The notes: generated by a model from the letters alone, not told the origin. DNA of 64,000 bases from UBA3210 sp048359995 (GCA_048359995.1 DBGCPK010000008.1:1-64000); one strand, 5' to 3'. Shown: positions 43,009 through 51,952, numbered from the stretch's first letter. Made by a program: numbers and translations.

Positions 43009-43365
43009 CTAGAATACCAAGCCGGCTTCTCTTGCGGCTTCTGCAACTTGTTTTACCCGACCGTGATAGATGTAACCCGAACGGTCGAATACGACTTTCG
43101 TTATTCCCTTTTCCAACGCGAGTTTGGCAATTTCGGCGCCGACTTTTCCTGCCGCTTCGATATTGCCTCCGTTGGCTAATTTCAGATTAACCGAAGAGCA
43201 AGCGACCAAAGTCACGCCGTTCACATCGTCGATAATCTGAGCGTGGATGTGTTTGTTGGAACGAAATACACTCAATCGAGGGCATTCTGGTGTTCCGGAG
43301 ATCTTCGCGCGCACACGCAAGTGGCGTCTGACACGACTAATATTTTTCGATTCCTTATTAATCAT
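43009..43365 (-). CDS. rplR: 50S ribosomal protein L18
   Basis: 5S rRNA-binding protein of 118 residues, with RVRAKISGTPECPRLSVFRS, NKHIHAQIIDD and the end FDRSGYIYHGRVKQVAEAAR. It is placed between rplF and rpsE as usual. Confidence 0.97.
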   Translation of the reverse strand: MINKESKNISRVRRHLRVRAKISGTPECPRLSVFRSNKHIHAQIIDDVNGVTLVACSSVNLKLANGGNIEAAGKVGAEIAKLALEKGITKVVFDRSGYIYHGRVKQVAEAAREAGLVF

Positions 43366-43389
43366 CTTCCTTATTCCTTTCTTGAGCGA

Positions 43390-43932
43390 TTATTTCTTGC
43401 CGGCGCGTTTACCTTCTTTTCTCAAGATAAATTCGCCTTTGTACTTGATACCTTTTCCTTTATAAGGTTCAGGTTCTCTGACGCCGCGGATAATGGCGGC
43501 GGTTTCGCCGACCAACTGAGCGTCGATTCCTTCGACGACGATCTTCGTTGCCTCAGGACAGGAAATCTTCACGCCGCTTTTCGGGGCGAGAACGACTTCG
43601 TGAGAGTATCCCATATTCAGCACGATGTTTTCTCCGCGCATCGCCGCACGGTAACCGATACCGACGATTTCCAGTTCTTTTTTGAAGCCTTCCGATACGC
43701 CGACCACCATCGAGTGGATCAGCGCGCGGGTTGTCCCGTGTAAGGAACGGGATTTAATCTCGTCGTCCGGACGAGTGCAAAGCACTTCGTTGCCTTCGAC
43801 CTTGATCGTAATCAAATGGTCGAAAGTTCGGGTCAACGTTCCCTTCGGGCCGGTAACCGTAACGGTGTTATCGTTATTGGTTACCGTTACGCCGGCAGGG
43901 AGCACGATAGGTTTTTTACCGATTCTTGACAT
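43390..43932 (-). CDS. rplF: 50S ribosomal protein L6
   Basis: 180-residue two-domain protein near the GTPase-associated centre. It starts MSRIGKKPIVLPAGV and ends with the conserved EPYKGKGIKYKGEFILRKEG and KRAGKK. It lies between rpsH and rplR. Confidence 0.97.
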   Translation of the reverse strand: MSRIGKKPIVLPAGVTVTNNDNTVTVTGPKGTLTRTFDHLITIKVEGNEVLCTRPDDEIKSRSLHGTTRALIHSMVVGVSEGFKKELEIVGIGYRAAMRGENIVLNMGYSHEVVLAPKSGVKISCPEATKIVVEGIDAQLVGETAAIIRGVREPEPYKGKGIKYKGEFILRKEGKRAGKK

Positions 43933-43944
43933 AGCCTGTACCTC

Positions 43945-44340
43945 CTACCATACGTAAGCGATCACTTCGCCGCCGATTCCCAATTTTCTTGCCTTTTTAT
44001 CCGTCATAACCCCTTGCGAAGTGGAAATGATGGCGATACCAAGACCGTTGAGAACGCGCGGAAGTTTGTCGCTCGAAGCATTGACGCGCAATCCCGGTTT
44101 CGAGATTTTTTTCAAACCGGAAATTACTCTGACTCCGTTTTCGGTATATTTCAGCGTCAACGTGAGTTGCTTTTTTACTTCGCCGGTGACTTCATAGTCG
44201 TTGATGAATCCTTCTTCTTTCAGAATTTCGGCAATGTGTACTTTCATATTGGAGTGAGGCATTACCACTTTGCTGCTTTTCATTGCATTTGCGTTGCGAA
44301 TTCTCGTAAGCATATCCGCGATCGGATCTGTCATAGTCAT
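43945..44340 (-). CDS. rpsH: 30S ribosomal protein S8
   Basis: Central 16S-binding protein and, in other bacteria, translational repressor of the spc genes. It has 131 residues from the ATG at 44340 (GGAGG ten bases upstream); the ATG two codons later is equally good. Features are MTDPIADMLTRIRNAN, a KPGLRVNASS segment and the end STSQGVMTDKKARKLGIGGE. Confidence 0.96.
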   Translation of the reverse strand: MTMTDPIADMLTRIRNANAMKSSKVVMPHSNMKVHIAEILKEEGFINDYEVTGEVKKQLTLTLKYTENGVRVISGLKKISKPGLRVNASSDKLPRVLNGLGIAIISTSQGVMTDKKARKLGIGGEVIAYVW

Positions 44341-44357
44341 TCTTGTAATTCCTCCTT

Positions 44358-44543
44358 CTACCAACTTGATTTCTTCATACCAGGGATTTCACCTTTGTAT
44401 GCCAGTTCTCTCAGACAAATACGGCAGACGCCGAATTTTCTGATGACCGAGTGAGGTCTCCCGCAGCGCGAGCAACGGGAATACTCTCTGACTTTAAATT
44501 TTTGAGGACGAGATTGTTTTGCGATTAACGATTTCTTTGCCAT
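44358..44543 (-). CDS. rpsN: 30S ribosomal protein S14, zinc form
   Basis: 61-residue type-Z S14 (rpsZ type) with the Cys4 zinc site C-x2-C...C-x2-C in YSRCSRCGRPHSVIRKFG and VCRICLRELA. The ending is the standard KGEIPGMKKSSW. This is the form typical of Gram-positive bacteria. Confidence 0.97.
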   Translation of the reverse strand: MAKKSLIAKQSRPQKFKVREYSRCSRCGRPHSVIRKFGVCRICLRELAYKGEIPGMKKSSW

Positions 44544-44555
44544 AATTTTCTCCTC

Positions 44556-45113
44556 CTATCTATGGAACGGCATTCCGAGCGCTTCGAGAAGCGTGTACGC
44601 TTCCTGATCGGTATTGGCCGTGGTGACGATGACAATGTCCATCCCTCTGATTTTGGTTACTTTATCAAAATCGATTTCCGGGAAAATCAATTGTTCCTTG
44701 ACACCCAATGTATAGTTTCCTTTTCCGTCGAATGAATTCTTGGAAACGCCGCGGAAATCTCTCACGCGCGGAAGAGCAATGGTCATCAACTTGTCGAGGA
44801 ATTCATACATTCTGTTTCCTCTTAAAGTCACTTTGCAGCCGATCGACTGTCCCGCTCTGAGTTTGAAACTCGCGATCGATTTTTTCGCTTTGGTGATGAC
44901 CGGTTTCTGACCCGAAACAATCGTCAGGTCTCTGACCGCGTCGTCGAGTAGTTTGGAATTGGCGGTAGCATCGCCCACGCCGACATTGAGAACTACTTTC
45001 TCGATATGAGGGACTTGCATCACAGATTCATATTTGTAGGTTTCCATCAATTTGGCTACGACTTCAGAATCATATTTTGTTTTCAATCTTGCAACATATT
45101 TTGTTTCTGCCAT
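44556..45113 (-). CDS. rplE: 50S ribosomal protein L5
   Basis: 185-residue 5S rRNA-associated protein. It has VPHIEKVVLNVGVGDA, then GQKPVITKAKKSIASFKLR, LRGNRMYEFLDKL and IRGMDIVIVTTA near the end. Normal length and position. Confidence 0.97.
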   Translation of the reverse strand: MAETKYVARLKTKYDSEVVAKLMETYKYESVMQVPHIEKVVLNVGVGDATANSKLLDDAVRDLTIVSGQKPVITKAKKSIASFKLRAGQSIGCKVTLRGNRMYEFLDKLMTIALPRVRDFRGVSKNSFDGKGNYTLGVKEQLIFPEIDFDKVTKIRGMDIVIVTTANTDQEAYTLLEALGMPFHR

Positions 45114-45126
45114 AAATCCGTTCCTC

Positions 45127-45441
45127 CTATCCCACTTTGATTTCTTTGCCCGCTTTGCGCAATACGCGGACTTTCTTATCGCCGTCGATCACATATCCGA
45201 CGCGCATTCCGCGTTTAGCCTTATCGTTATATAAAGCAACGTTGGAAACGTGGATCGGCGCGTAGATATCGACGATGGTTCCTTCCGGATTGCTTTGCGA
45301 CGGTTTGCGGTGTCTTTTGTGAACGTTCACGCCGTCGACAACGACTTTGTTCAATTTCGGAAACGCCTTTTGAACGACTCCGACTTTTCCCTTGTCGCTT
45401 CCGGCAATTACGATAACTTTATCGCCTTTTTTAATTTTCAT
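45127..45441 (-). CDS. rplX: 50S ribosomal protein L24
   Basis: 104-residue assembly initiator with an N-terminal KOW motif (KKGDKVIVIAGSDKGKVGVV), a GVNVHKRHRKP segment and a C-terminal RVGYVIDGDKKVRV part. Normal position between rplN and rplE. Confidence 0.97.
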   Translation of the reverse strand: MKIKKGDKVIVIAGSDKGKVGVVQKAFPKLNKVVVDGVNVHKRHRKPSQSNPEGTIVDIYAPIHVSNVALYNDKAKRGMRVGYVIDGDKKVRVLRKAGKEIKVG

Positions 45442-45453
45442 CGGAAATACCTC

Positions 45454-45828
45454 CTATAAAACTTCCATGGCGAGGGAAATGATTTTCATATACCCTTCGC
45501 CTTTTTCACGAAGTTCGCGGGCGATCGGTCCGAAGACGCGGGTGCCGCGAGGGGTACCGTCTTCGTTGATCAGAACGATCGCGTTGTCGTCGAATTTGAC
45601 GTAAGAGCCATCCGGTCTGGAAACGCCCTTCTTCGTTCTGACGATGACGCCTTTGACGACATCGCCTTTTTTGATTTTTCCATTCGGAATAGCGTCTTTC
45701 ACGGCGCAGAGAACGATATCGCCGATGTTAGCGGACTTTCTTTTGGAACCGCCGTATAAGCGGAAGATACGTACGCTTCTGGCGCCCGAATTGTCGGCCA
45801 CCACCAAATTTGTTTCAGTCTGAACCAT
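45454..45828 (-). CDS. rplN: 50S ribosomal protein L14
   Basis: 124-residue protein at the subunit interface. It shows VADNSGARSVRIFRLYGGSK, then VKGVIVRTKKGVSRPDGSYV and GTRVFGPIARELREK. It lies between rpsQ and rplX. Confidence 0.97.
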   Translation of the reverse strand: MVQTETNLVVADNSGARSVRIFRLYGGSKRKSANIGDIVLCAVKDAIPNGKIKKGDVVKGVIVRTKKGVSRPDGSYVKFDDNAIVLINEDGTPRGTRVFGPIARELREKGEGYMKIISLAMEVL

Positions 45829-45840
45829 ATTTCTCCTCCC

Positions 45841-46107
45841 TTATTTCGTTTCGTTGGCGCGGGTGATGATCTTGACCAGACGGAAATGCTTGTTTGCAGA
45901 TAATTTGCGCGTTTCCATCAGTTCGACCACATCGCCGACGTTGCACTCGTTGTTTTCGTCGTGAGCCAGATATTTTTTGCCGTATTTGACTCTTTTTCCG
46001 TATTTAGGATCCTTTTTGTGAGTCTCCACCAAAACGTTGATCGTCTTGTCCATCTTATTCGAGACGACGACGCCGCGAATGACTCTTCGTGTATTTCTTT
46101 CTTCCAT
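45841..46107 (-). CDS. rpsQ: 30S ribosomal protein S17
   Basis: 88-residue OB-fold primary 16S binder. It has RVIRGVVVSNKMDKTINVLV, the loop KYGKRVKYGKKYLAHDEN and GDVVELMETRKLSANKHFRL. Confidence 0.97.
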   Translation of the reverse strand: MEERNTRRVIRGVVVSNKMDKTINVLVETHKKDPKYGKRVKYGKKYLAHDENNECNVGDVVELMETRKLSANKHFRLVKIITRANETK

Positions 46108-46120
46108 CGTTCAGATCCTC

Positions 46121-46318
46121 CTAATTTATTCCCATTTCGCGCTCTTTGATGACCGTGTAGATTCTGGCGATCGATTTCCGAATTTCGGTAATCTTCTTGC
46201 CGTTCTCCAACTGCCCCGTCGCGTGCTGGAAGCGAAGTGCCAATAGTTCTTGTTTCAGTTCGTAGACCTTGGTGTTCAAGTCTGCGGTCGAAAGTTCTCT
46301 GATTTCCTGAATTTTCAT
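46121..46318 (-). CDS. rpmC: 50S ribosomal protein L29
   Basis: 65-residue two-helix protein at the exit tunnel, near the trigger-factor/SRP docking site. It shows REL and LKQELLALRFQHATGQLEN with the basic IRKSIARIYTV segment. It starts two bases after rplP. Confidence 0.96.
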   Translation of the reverse strand: MKIQEIRELSTADLNTKVYELKQELLALRFQHATGQLENGKKITEIRKSIARIYTVIKEREMGIN

Positions 46319-46320
46319 AA

Positions 46321-46737
46321 CTATTTCACATCTCCTTTCGCAATGATTTTCGTTTTGATCGGAAGTTTATAGGAAGCAAGTCTCAACGCTTCGCGCGCAT
46401 CCTTTTCCGGAACGCCTCCGATTTCAAACATCACTCGGTTGGTCTTGACGACAGCCACCCAACTCTCCGGTGAACCTTTACCGGAACCCATACGGACTTC
46501 GGCAGGTTTTTTGGTTTTCGCCATCTGCGGAAAGATTCGAATCCAAATCTGACCGCTTCTTTTGGTATACCGCGCCAAAACGATACGAGCCGCTTCGATC
46601 TGACGGGCAGTGATATAATTTCCCGATACCGCCTGAAGTCCGAATTCGCCGAAGGAAACTTCGTTTCCGGCCTTAGACAATCCTTCGTACTTCAAACTGT
46701 GAGGTCTTCTGTATTTCACTCTTTTCGGTTGTAACAT
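46321..46737 (-). CDS. rplP: 50S ribosomal protein L16
   Basis: 138-residue A-site/P-site tRNA-contacting protein. It starts MLQPKRVKYRRPHSLKYEG, includes RQIEAARIVLARYTKRSG and RIFPQMAKTKKPAEVRMGSG. It lies 5 bases after rpsC. Confidence 0.97.
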   Translation of the reverse strand: MLQPKRVKYRRPHSLKYEGLSKAGNEVSFGEFGLQAVSGNYITARQIEAARIVLARYTKRSGQIWIRIFPQMAKTKKPAEVRMGSGKGSPESWVAVVKTNRVMFEIGGVPEKDAREALRLASYKLPIKTKIIAKGDVK

Positions 46738-46742
46738 GGTGA

Positions 46743-47408
46743 CTATTCTCCTTTCTTATCGGAATCGTTTTTCTTGGCGGGTTTGGCAAGGCCGCGGGAA
46801 ATCCATACTTTGCAACCCAATTTTCCGTAAGTGGTTTTGGCTTCCGCCAAAGCGTAATCGACGTCCATACGAAGCGTATGAAGCGAGACGACACCCTCTT
46901 TGTAACCTTCCGAACGGGCGATATCCGCACCGCCGAGACGTCCGGAAACCGCGGTTTTGCAGCCGACCGCGCCGGCTTTCATCACTCGCTGAATGGCCTT
47001 TTTCTGCACATTTCGGAAAGAGGCTCTCTCTTCGAGTTGTTTTGCCATTTCCTGCGCCACGATATTGGCGTCAAGCGAAGGATTTTTCACTTCGACAACA
47101 GAAATCTTAACTTTCTTGTTGTTGGCGATTTTGGTAACTTTTTTGGTGATTTCTTTGATATTCGCATTATCCTGACCGAGAACCGATCCCGGACGTGCGG
47201 TGAAGATAGAAACGGTGACGATATCTTTGACCCTTTCGATTTCCACGTGGGAAAGCAAGGATTCTTTGAGTTTGGTCGTCAGATACTTTCTGATTTTGAT
47301 ATCTTCGTTCAAAAGAGAAGCGTATTCCTTTTTATCGGCATACCATCTGGAATTCCAATTCTTGCTGATGCCGATTCTCATTCCTACCGGATTGACTTTT
47401 TGTCCCAT
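46743..47408 (-). CDS. rpsC: 30S ribosomal protein S3
   Basis: 221-residue mRNA-entry protein. It has MGQKVNPVGMRIGISKNWNS at the start, a KH domain around SIFTARPGSVLGQDNANIKE and the C-terminal GRLGGADIARSEGYKEG. The end is a charged KKNDSDKKGE tail. Confidence 0.97.
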   Translation of the reverse strand: MGQKVNPVGMRIGISKNWNSRWYADKKEYASLLNEDIKIRKYLTTKLKESLLSHVEIERVKDIVTVSIFTARPGSVLGQDNANIKEITKKVTKIANNKKVKISVVEVKNPSLDANIVAQEMAKQLEERASFRNVQKKAIQRVMKAGAVGCKTAVSGRLGGADIARSEGYKEGVVSLHTLRMDVDYALAEAKTTYGKLGCKVWISRGLAKPAKKNDSDKKGE

Positions 47409-47426
47409 AATCCACTCTTCTCCTTT

Positions 47427-47759
47427 CTATCTTTCCTTGACCACCACAGTGATGTGGCTGGTTCTCTTGACGATCGAATACGCCGATCCCTTGGCTCTTG
47501 GCATATAGCGTTTCAGCCGAGGTCCGTCATTGGCGTAGATGGTATCGATATATAATTTCGATTCGTCCATTTTATGATTATTGACCGCATTCGCCGCTGC
47601 CGACTTGATCAATTTGGTAACGACCGGCGTGGCCGATTTGTTGACGTTGGCGAGAATGCCCAACGCAACGGAAACATCTTTTCCTCTAACCAAATCGATC
47701 ACCAAACGAACTTTCCGAGGAGTAACGCGAACTCCGGTAACTTTTGCTGTTGCTTGCAT
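47427..47759 (-). CDS. rplV: 50S ribosomal protein L22
   Basis: 110-residue exit-tunnel protein whose beta hairpin lines the constriction. It has GVRVTPRKVRLVIDLVRGKD and the hairpin/terminal part GPRLKRYMPRAKGSAYSI and KRTSHITVVV. Confidence 0.97.
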   Translation of the reverse strand: MQATAKVTGVRVTPRKVRLVIDLVRGKDVSVALGILANVNKSATPVVTKLIKSAAANAVNNHKMDESKLYIDTIYANDGPRLKRYMPRAKGSAYSIVKRTSHITVVVKER

Positions 47760-47770
47760 CGTCTTTCCTC

Positions 47771-48061
47771 CTATTTGGCGTGTGCCGCTTTGTCTTCGGC
47801 GGTATGGCCGGTGTGCCCTTTATAGGTTCTCGTCGGGGCAAATTCGCCCAGTTTATGACCGACCATATCTTCGGTGACGTAAACGGTGATGAACTCGTGA
47901 CCGTTATAGACGGCAAAGGAATGTTCAATGAATGACGGGAAGATCGTCGATCTTCTCGACCAAGTTTTAATCAATTCTTTTTTATGAGCCGCATTCAACG
48001 CTTCCACTTTCTTCATCAAGTGTTCGTCGACAAACGGTCCTTTTTTCAAACTACGTGGCAT
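47771..48061 (-). CDS. rpsS: 30S ribosomal protein S19
   Basis: 96-residue head protein. It starts MPRSLKKGPFVDEHLMKKV, includes KTWSRRSTIFPSFIEHSFAV and ends with KLGEFAPTRTYKGHTG. Confidence 0.98.
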   Translation of the reverse strand: MPRSLKKGPFVDEHLMKKVEALNAAHKKELIKTWSRRSTIFPSFIEHSFAVYNGHEFITVYVTEDMVGHKLGEFAPTRTYKGHTGHTAEDKAAHAK

Positions 48062-48082
48062 TGTAACTTTTCTCCTTTCCGC

Positions 48083-48922
48083 TTATAACGCTTTCCCGTT
48101 GCGTCTTCTGACGATCAGTTTATTAGAGGCCTTCTTGGTGTTTCTCGTCTTGACACCCAAAGCGCGTTTGCCCCACGGAGTACGCGGCGCATCGCGCCCG
48201 ACCGGACATTTTCCTTCTCCTCCTCCGTGCGGGTGATCGTTCGGATTCATCACCGAACCGCGCACGGTCGGACGAACGCCGTACCAGCGATTTTTTCCCG
48301 CTTTGCCGAAATTGACCAGATTCCAGTCTTCGTTTCCGACGATTCCGATGGTCGCACGGCAAGTGCCGAGAACCTTTCTGACCTCTCCGGAAGCCAAGCG
48401 AAGCGTTACGTATTTCCCTTCGCAACCGAGAATCTGCGCGGATGTTCCTGCCGCGCGGCACATCTGTCCGCCTTTCCCCGGCAGCAATTCGACGTTGTGA
48501 ATGAATGTTCCTTCCGGAATATTCCTGATTTCCATCGCGTTGCCGGTTTTGATGTCGACCGCCGCTCCGGAAACGATCGTATCTCCTACCGCGATTCCCT
48601 GCGGCGCGAGAATGTATCTCTTTTCGCCGTCAACATAGTTGACTAAGCAGATATTCGCGTTTCTGTTCGGATCGTATTCGATCGTCGCGATCTTTCCGAC
48701 AACTTCGTCCTTATTTCTCTTGAAATCGATAATGCGGTATTTTCTCTTGTTTCCTCCGCCGATGTGACGGCAGGTAATCATACCCGTATTGTTACGTCCA
48801 CCGGTCTTTTTGATGGAAACTAACAAACTTTTTTCAGGAGTGGCTGTCGTGATTTCGCTGAATGTTGAATTGGTCATATGGCGACGGCTCGGGGTTGTCG
48901 GCTTATAACTTCTTATTGACAT
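48083..48922 (-). CDS. rplB: 50S ribosomal protein L2
   Basis: 279-residue protein next to the peptidyl-transferase centre. It shows GGRNNTGMITCRHIGGGNKR, a GKGGQMCRAAGTSAQILGCE segment, and the essential VMNPNDHPHGGGEGKCPVGR loop, which holds the conserved histidine. Starts with a strong ribosome site 32 bases after rplW. Confidence 0.98.
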   Translation of the reverse strand: MSIRSYKPTTPSRRHMTNSTFSEITTATPEKSLLVSIKKTGGRNNTGMITCRHIGGGNKRKYRIIDFKRNKDEVVGKIATIEYDPNRNANICLVNYVDGEKRYILAPQGIAVGDTIVSGAAVDIKTGNAMEIRNIPEGTFIHNVELLPGKGGQMCRAAGTSAQILGCEGKYVTLRLASGEVRKVLGTCRATIGIVGNEDWNLVNFGKAGKNRWYGVRPTVRGSVMNPNDHPHGGGEGKCPVGRDAPRTPWGKRALGVKTRNTKKASNKLIVRRRNGKAL

Positions 48923-48954
48923 AATTTCTTTTCTCCTATATTTGCCTGAACGGC

Positions 48955-49299
48955 TTATTCGTTATACATATTGATCTTGTCTTCCGGACTGATGGTGACG
49001 ATCGCTTTTTTATATCCGCTCGTCTTTCCTTCGTAACGTCCGACTCTCTTCGCCTTAGGAAGCACATTGATGGTTTTGACATCGAGGACCTTGACGTTGA
49101 AGATCTGTTGAACCGCGATCTTGATCTGCGTCTTATTCGCGTTCTTCTTTACTTTTAAAGTGACCTTGTTTTGCTCTTGCTGCAATTTCATCGTCTTTTC
49201 GGTGACGATCGGCGCAATCAGAACATCGAAGCTTTCGATATTCGGCGCGGCGTATTTCCGCTCTTCGACCACTTTGGTTTCTTTCTTGGTTCTTGCCAT
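48955..49299 (-). CDS. rplW: 50S ribosomal protein L23
   Basis: 114-residue tunnel-exit protein, docking site for trigger factor and SRP. The core begins with DVLIAPIVTEKTMKLQQEQN; about 20 extra charged residues precede it. The end is YKKAIVTISPEDKI. The ATG overlaps the rplD stop by one base. Confidence 0.96.
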   Translation of the reverse strand: MARTKKETKVVEERKYAAPNIESFDVLIAPIVTEKTMKLQQEQNKVTLKVKKNANKTQIKIAVQQIFNVKVLDVKTINVLPKAKRVGRYEGKTSGYKKAIVTISPEDKINMYNE

Positions 49300-49937
49300 T
49301 ATTGAAGACCTCCTTCAACCGCTTTAACAGATGCCGAAGTGAAAATCAGACTGTCGGCATTGAGGATATCGTAGACGCTCAAATTGGTATTTGTCGTAAC
49401 GATGACGCCCGGAATATTTCTGGCGCTTAGAACTAACGGCGCGTTTTCGCCTTCGATGACGATCAGCGCTTTCCGGTTTGCTTTGAGTTTGCCGAGAAGT
49501 TCGATCACCGCTTTGGTTTTGACTTCATTCAGATCGAGATTGTCGACCACGATGATGTTTTTGTCCTGCGCTTTCAGCGTCAAAGCCGATTTCAACGCAA
49601 GCGCGTGCGCTTTCTTGTTCATCGACAGTTTGTAATTTTGGTTTCCTCTCGGTCCGAAAACCACACCGCCGTGTCTCCACAAAGGAGATCGAGTGGATCC
49701 GGCTCTTGCTCTGCCGGTTCCTTTCTGCCGCCAAGGTTTCTTTCCTCCGCCGGAGACTTCCGCCCTGGTCAGAGTTTTTGCAGTCGCTTGACGCAGATTC
49801 GCTTGATAGACCTGAACCGCATCAAAGATGACTTGTTCGTTGACTTCGACGCCGAAGACTTCGGCGCTGAGCGATACCTTACCGGTTTCTTCGCCAGACT
49901 GGTTTAAAACTTTCAGGTTTACTTTTTTTGCTGCCAT
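49299..49937 (-). CDS. rplD: 50S ribosomal protein L4
   Basis: 212-residue tunnel protein; in some bacteria it also represses the S10 operon. The extended loop with KKPWRQKGTGRARAGSTRSP and GGVVFGPRGNQNYKLSMNKK is intact. It lies between rplC and rplW. Confidence 0.97.
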   Translation of the reverse strand: MAAKKVNLKVLNQSGEETGKVSLSAEVFGVEVNEQVIFDAVQVYQANLRQATAKTLTRAEVSGGGKKPWRQKGTGRARAGSTRSPLWRHGGVVFGPRGNQNYKLSMNKKAHALALKSALTLKAQDKNIIVVDNLDLNEVKTKAVIELLGKLKANRKALIVIEGENAPLVLSARNIPGVIVTTNTNLSVYDILNADSLIFTSASVKAVEGGLQ

Positions 49938-49951
49938 AACTTCTGCCTCCT

Positions 49952-50659
49952 TTATTTGGTTTCTTCATTGACAACTTCGCTCACGTTCTGAGTGTAGTTG
50001 ACGAGAGGTTTTACAACCTGTTTGGTTCCTTTCTGAACCTTGACCGCGCTTCTGATGGTGACGATGGATTTCTTCGGTCCCGGAATCGCGCCTTTAATCA
50101 AAATCGCATTGTTGGCCGGATCCACGCCGACGACGAGAAGATTCAGAATCGTCGAGGTCGTATTTCCGTGATGTCCGGCCATTTTCTTTCCCTTCATAAT
50201 GCCGCGGTTATACCGGCCGTTGGTAGCCATAGAACCCGGTCCGCGATGATAACCCGATCCGTGTCCTTTCGGTCCGATGGTGAATCCGTAACGCTTGATC
50301 GCGCCGCTGAACCCTTTTCCCTTGCTGGTCCCGGTCACATCGACGATATCTCCGGCTTGGAAAATGTCGCATTTGATTTCGTCGCCGACGTTGTACTTCA
50401 TTTCATCGCCTTTGAGTTCGATCAGTTCGTATTTCGGGCTGACTCCGGCTTTCTTGAAGATACCCAATTCGGCCTTATTGCAACGATTTTCTTTTTTGTC
50501 TTCATATCCGACCTGAATGGCTTCGTAGCCGTCCACTTCTTCGGTTTTAACCTGAGTGACCGCATTCGGTAGCACTTCGACGACCGTTACAGGATACATT
50601 GTGCCATCTTCTGCGAAGACTTGGGTCATTCCCATTTTTCTTCCAACGATTGATTTCAT
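49952..50659 (-). CDS. rplC: 50S ribosomal protein L3
   Basis: 235-residue early-assembly 50S protein. It has IVGRKMGMTQVFAEDGTMYP, and the central loop GTSKGKGFSGAIKRYGFTIG followed by GHGSGYHRGPGSMATNGR that approaches the peptidyl-transferase centre. The C-terminal ~25 residues extend beyond the usual ~210. Confidence 0.97.
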   Translation of the reverse strand: MKSIVGRKMGMTQVFAEDGTMYPVTVVEVLPNAVTQVKTEEVDGYEAIQVGYEDKKENRCNKAELGIFKKAGVSPKYELIELKGDEMKYNVGDEIKCDIFQAGDIVDVTGTSKGKGFSGAIKRYGFTIGPKGHGSGYHRGPGSMATNGRYNRGIMKGKKMAGHHGNTTSTILNLLVVGVDPANNAILIKGAIPGPKKSIVTIRSAVKVQKGTKQVVKPLVNYTQNVSEVVNEETK

Positions 50660-50676
50660 ATTGGTTTCCTGCCTTT

Positions 50677-50988
50677 CTATAATTTGATTTCGATATCGAC
50701 GCCTGCCGGCAAATCCATGTGGGTCAACGCATCGATCGTTTGTTTCGTCGGACTCACGATGTCCAACAACCTCTTGTGGGTTCTGATTTCGAACTGCTCA
50801 CGCGCATCTTTGTACTTGTGAACCGCACGAAGAATCGTGTAGACTTGTTTTTCGGTCGGAAGCGGAATCGGTCCTACGACCTTTGCGCCGGAATTGTTCG
50901 CCGCAGCGACAATCTTTTCCACCGACAAGTCCAAAATTTTGTGATCATAAGCCTTCAATCTGACTCTGATCTTTTTGCTCTTTGCCAT
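50677..50988 (-). CDS. rpsJ: 30S ribosomal protein S10
   Basis: 103-residue head protein and NusE transcription-antitermination factor. It has IRVRLKAYDHKILDLSVEKI, then GPIPLPTEKQVYTILRAVHK, REQFEIRTHKRLLDIV and LPAGVDIEIKL. First gene of the superoperon, with AGGAGGAATTGA before the ATG. Confidence 0.98.
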   Translation of the reverse strand: MAKSKKIRVRLKAYDHKILDLSVEKIVAAANNSGAKVVGPIPLPTEKQVYTILRAVHKYKDAREQFEIRTHKRLLDIVSPTKQTIDALTHMDLPAGVDIEIKL

Positions 50989-51136
50989 AATTCAATTCCT
51001 CCTTAGTCTAAATCGTGGCTAGACTTTCCGCTCCGGATGAGTTACCTGAACCGATGAAGTTTCGTCGTTGCAAACGGCTGTCCGTATTCAGCAATCTCAA
51101 CCCTCTTCGCGGGCATCGTCAAAACTCGACTTCCCC
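50989..51136 (-). promoter_or_regulatory. S10 operon leader
   Basis: About 140 transcribed bases lie between the predicted start and rpsJ. AGTCTA and TAGACT (51007-51031 region) can pair just upstream of the AAGGAGG ribosome site, and several longer GC-containing segments precede it. L4-responsive leaders are known for S10 operons of some bacteria; no match to those structures can be claimed from inspection. Confidence 0.4.
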
Positions 51137-51165
51137 AGTCTACTGGAAGGCAATGCGAATGTCAA
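51137..51165 (-). promoter_or_regulatory. Promoter of the S10-spc-alpha superoperon
   Basis: A perfect TTGACA (51160-51165), a 17-base spacer and TAGACT (51137-51142) on the minus strand. It is the only strong promoter found for the 29 closely packed genes rpsJ to rplQ. Confidence 0.75.
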
Positions 51166-51193
51166 CTAAAAAATCATAACTTTGAAAAAAAAG

Positions 51194-51209
51194 TATATAT
51201 TTATATATA
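51194..51209. promoter_or_regulatory. AT-rich near-palindrome upstream of the S10 promoter
   Basis: TATATATTTATATATA lies 28 bases upstream of the S10 -35. It is identical over 16 bases to the element 40 bases upstream of the rRNA -35 (249-264). A/T tracts lie between it and the -35 in both places. Confidence 0.4.
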
Positions 51210-51289
51210 GCGTTCGTTTTTTAGACAACGGCGATGCGTGTTTCATTCTGTTTTTGTCCGATCCGTCCGAAACGCAATAGACCGCCGCT

Positions 51290-51952
51290 TCATCTTTTTT
51301 CCTCTTGTCCGTCTCTCTTTTTCAAAAATTTCTCGTAAGAGACTTTGCATCCGCAGTAAAGTTGATTGTACAGCCCGTAACGTTTTCTCAACTCCTGGCT
51401 CCGGTCAATGCCTTTCTTCTTCTTGAAGTCGGAAAAAAAGTACTTCGTCTTGTAACGGAGCGATAGTTTTTCGCCGATCCGGTTGATGACCTGGGAATTT
51501 TTCTGACGCGATATGCTCATCACGGTCGTGAAATAATCGAAATGGTTTTCGTCGGCAAAACGATAAACTCGGTTCATGCGGTACGCGTAGCAGGCTCGGC
51601 AACGGTTTCCCCCTTCTTCCTGTTCTTTCAAAGGATAAAATCGTCGGTTGTAGGTGTCGTTGTCGTAATCCAATTCGATCAGGCGTACTTGTTCCCGATG
51701 TTCTCGGTTGAATATCTCCACGTACTTTCTCAATTCGTTCAGCCGTTTGCGATACTCCTCTTCCGGATAGATATTCGGATTGAAGTAGACGATCGTGACG
51801 TCGAAAACAGGCGTCAGAAACTCCAAAGGAAACGTCGAACAAGGCGCGCAACACGCGTGCAAAGCCAGCGTTTTCTTCTCCGAAGGATTCTCCCGAAGAA
51901 TCTTCTCGATCTCGATCCGGCTGATCTGATAGTAGTTTTTAACGCTTTCCAT
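51290..51952 (-). CDS. queH: Epoxyqueuosine reductase QueH
   Basis: Last step of queuosine synthesis in tRNA, reducing epoxyqueuosine; QueH (former DUF208) is non-homologous to cobalamin-dependent QueG. Of 220 residues, the metal/cluster cysteines are visible: Cys34, Cys35 and Cys38 in HACCAPCS, Cys118 and Cys121 in RCRACYAYR, and Cys200 and Cys202 in QLYCGCKVS. It overlaps the end of queA by 14 bases and is the last gene of the tsaE-to-queH run. Confidence 0.95.
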   Translation of the reverse strand: MESVKNYYQISRIEIEKILRENPSEKKTLALHACCAPCSTFPLEFLTPVFDVTIVYFNPNIYPEEEYRKRLNELRKYVEIFNREHREQVRLIELDYDNDTYNRRFYPLKEQEEGGNRCRACYAYRMNRVYRFADENHFDYFTTVMSISRQKNSQVINRIGEKLSLRYKTKYFFSDFKKKKGIDRSQELRKRYGLYNQLYCGCKVSYEKFLKKRDGQEEKR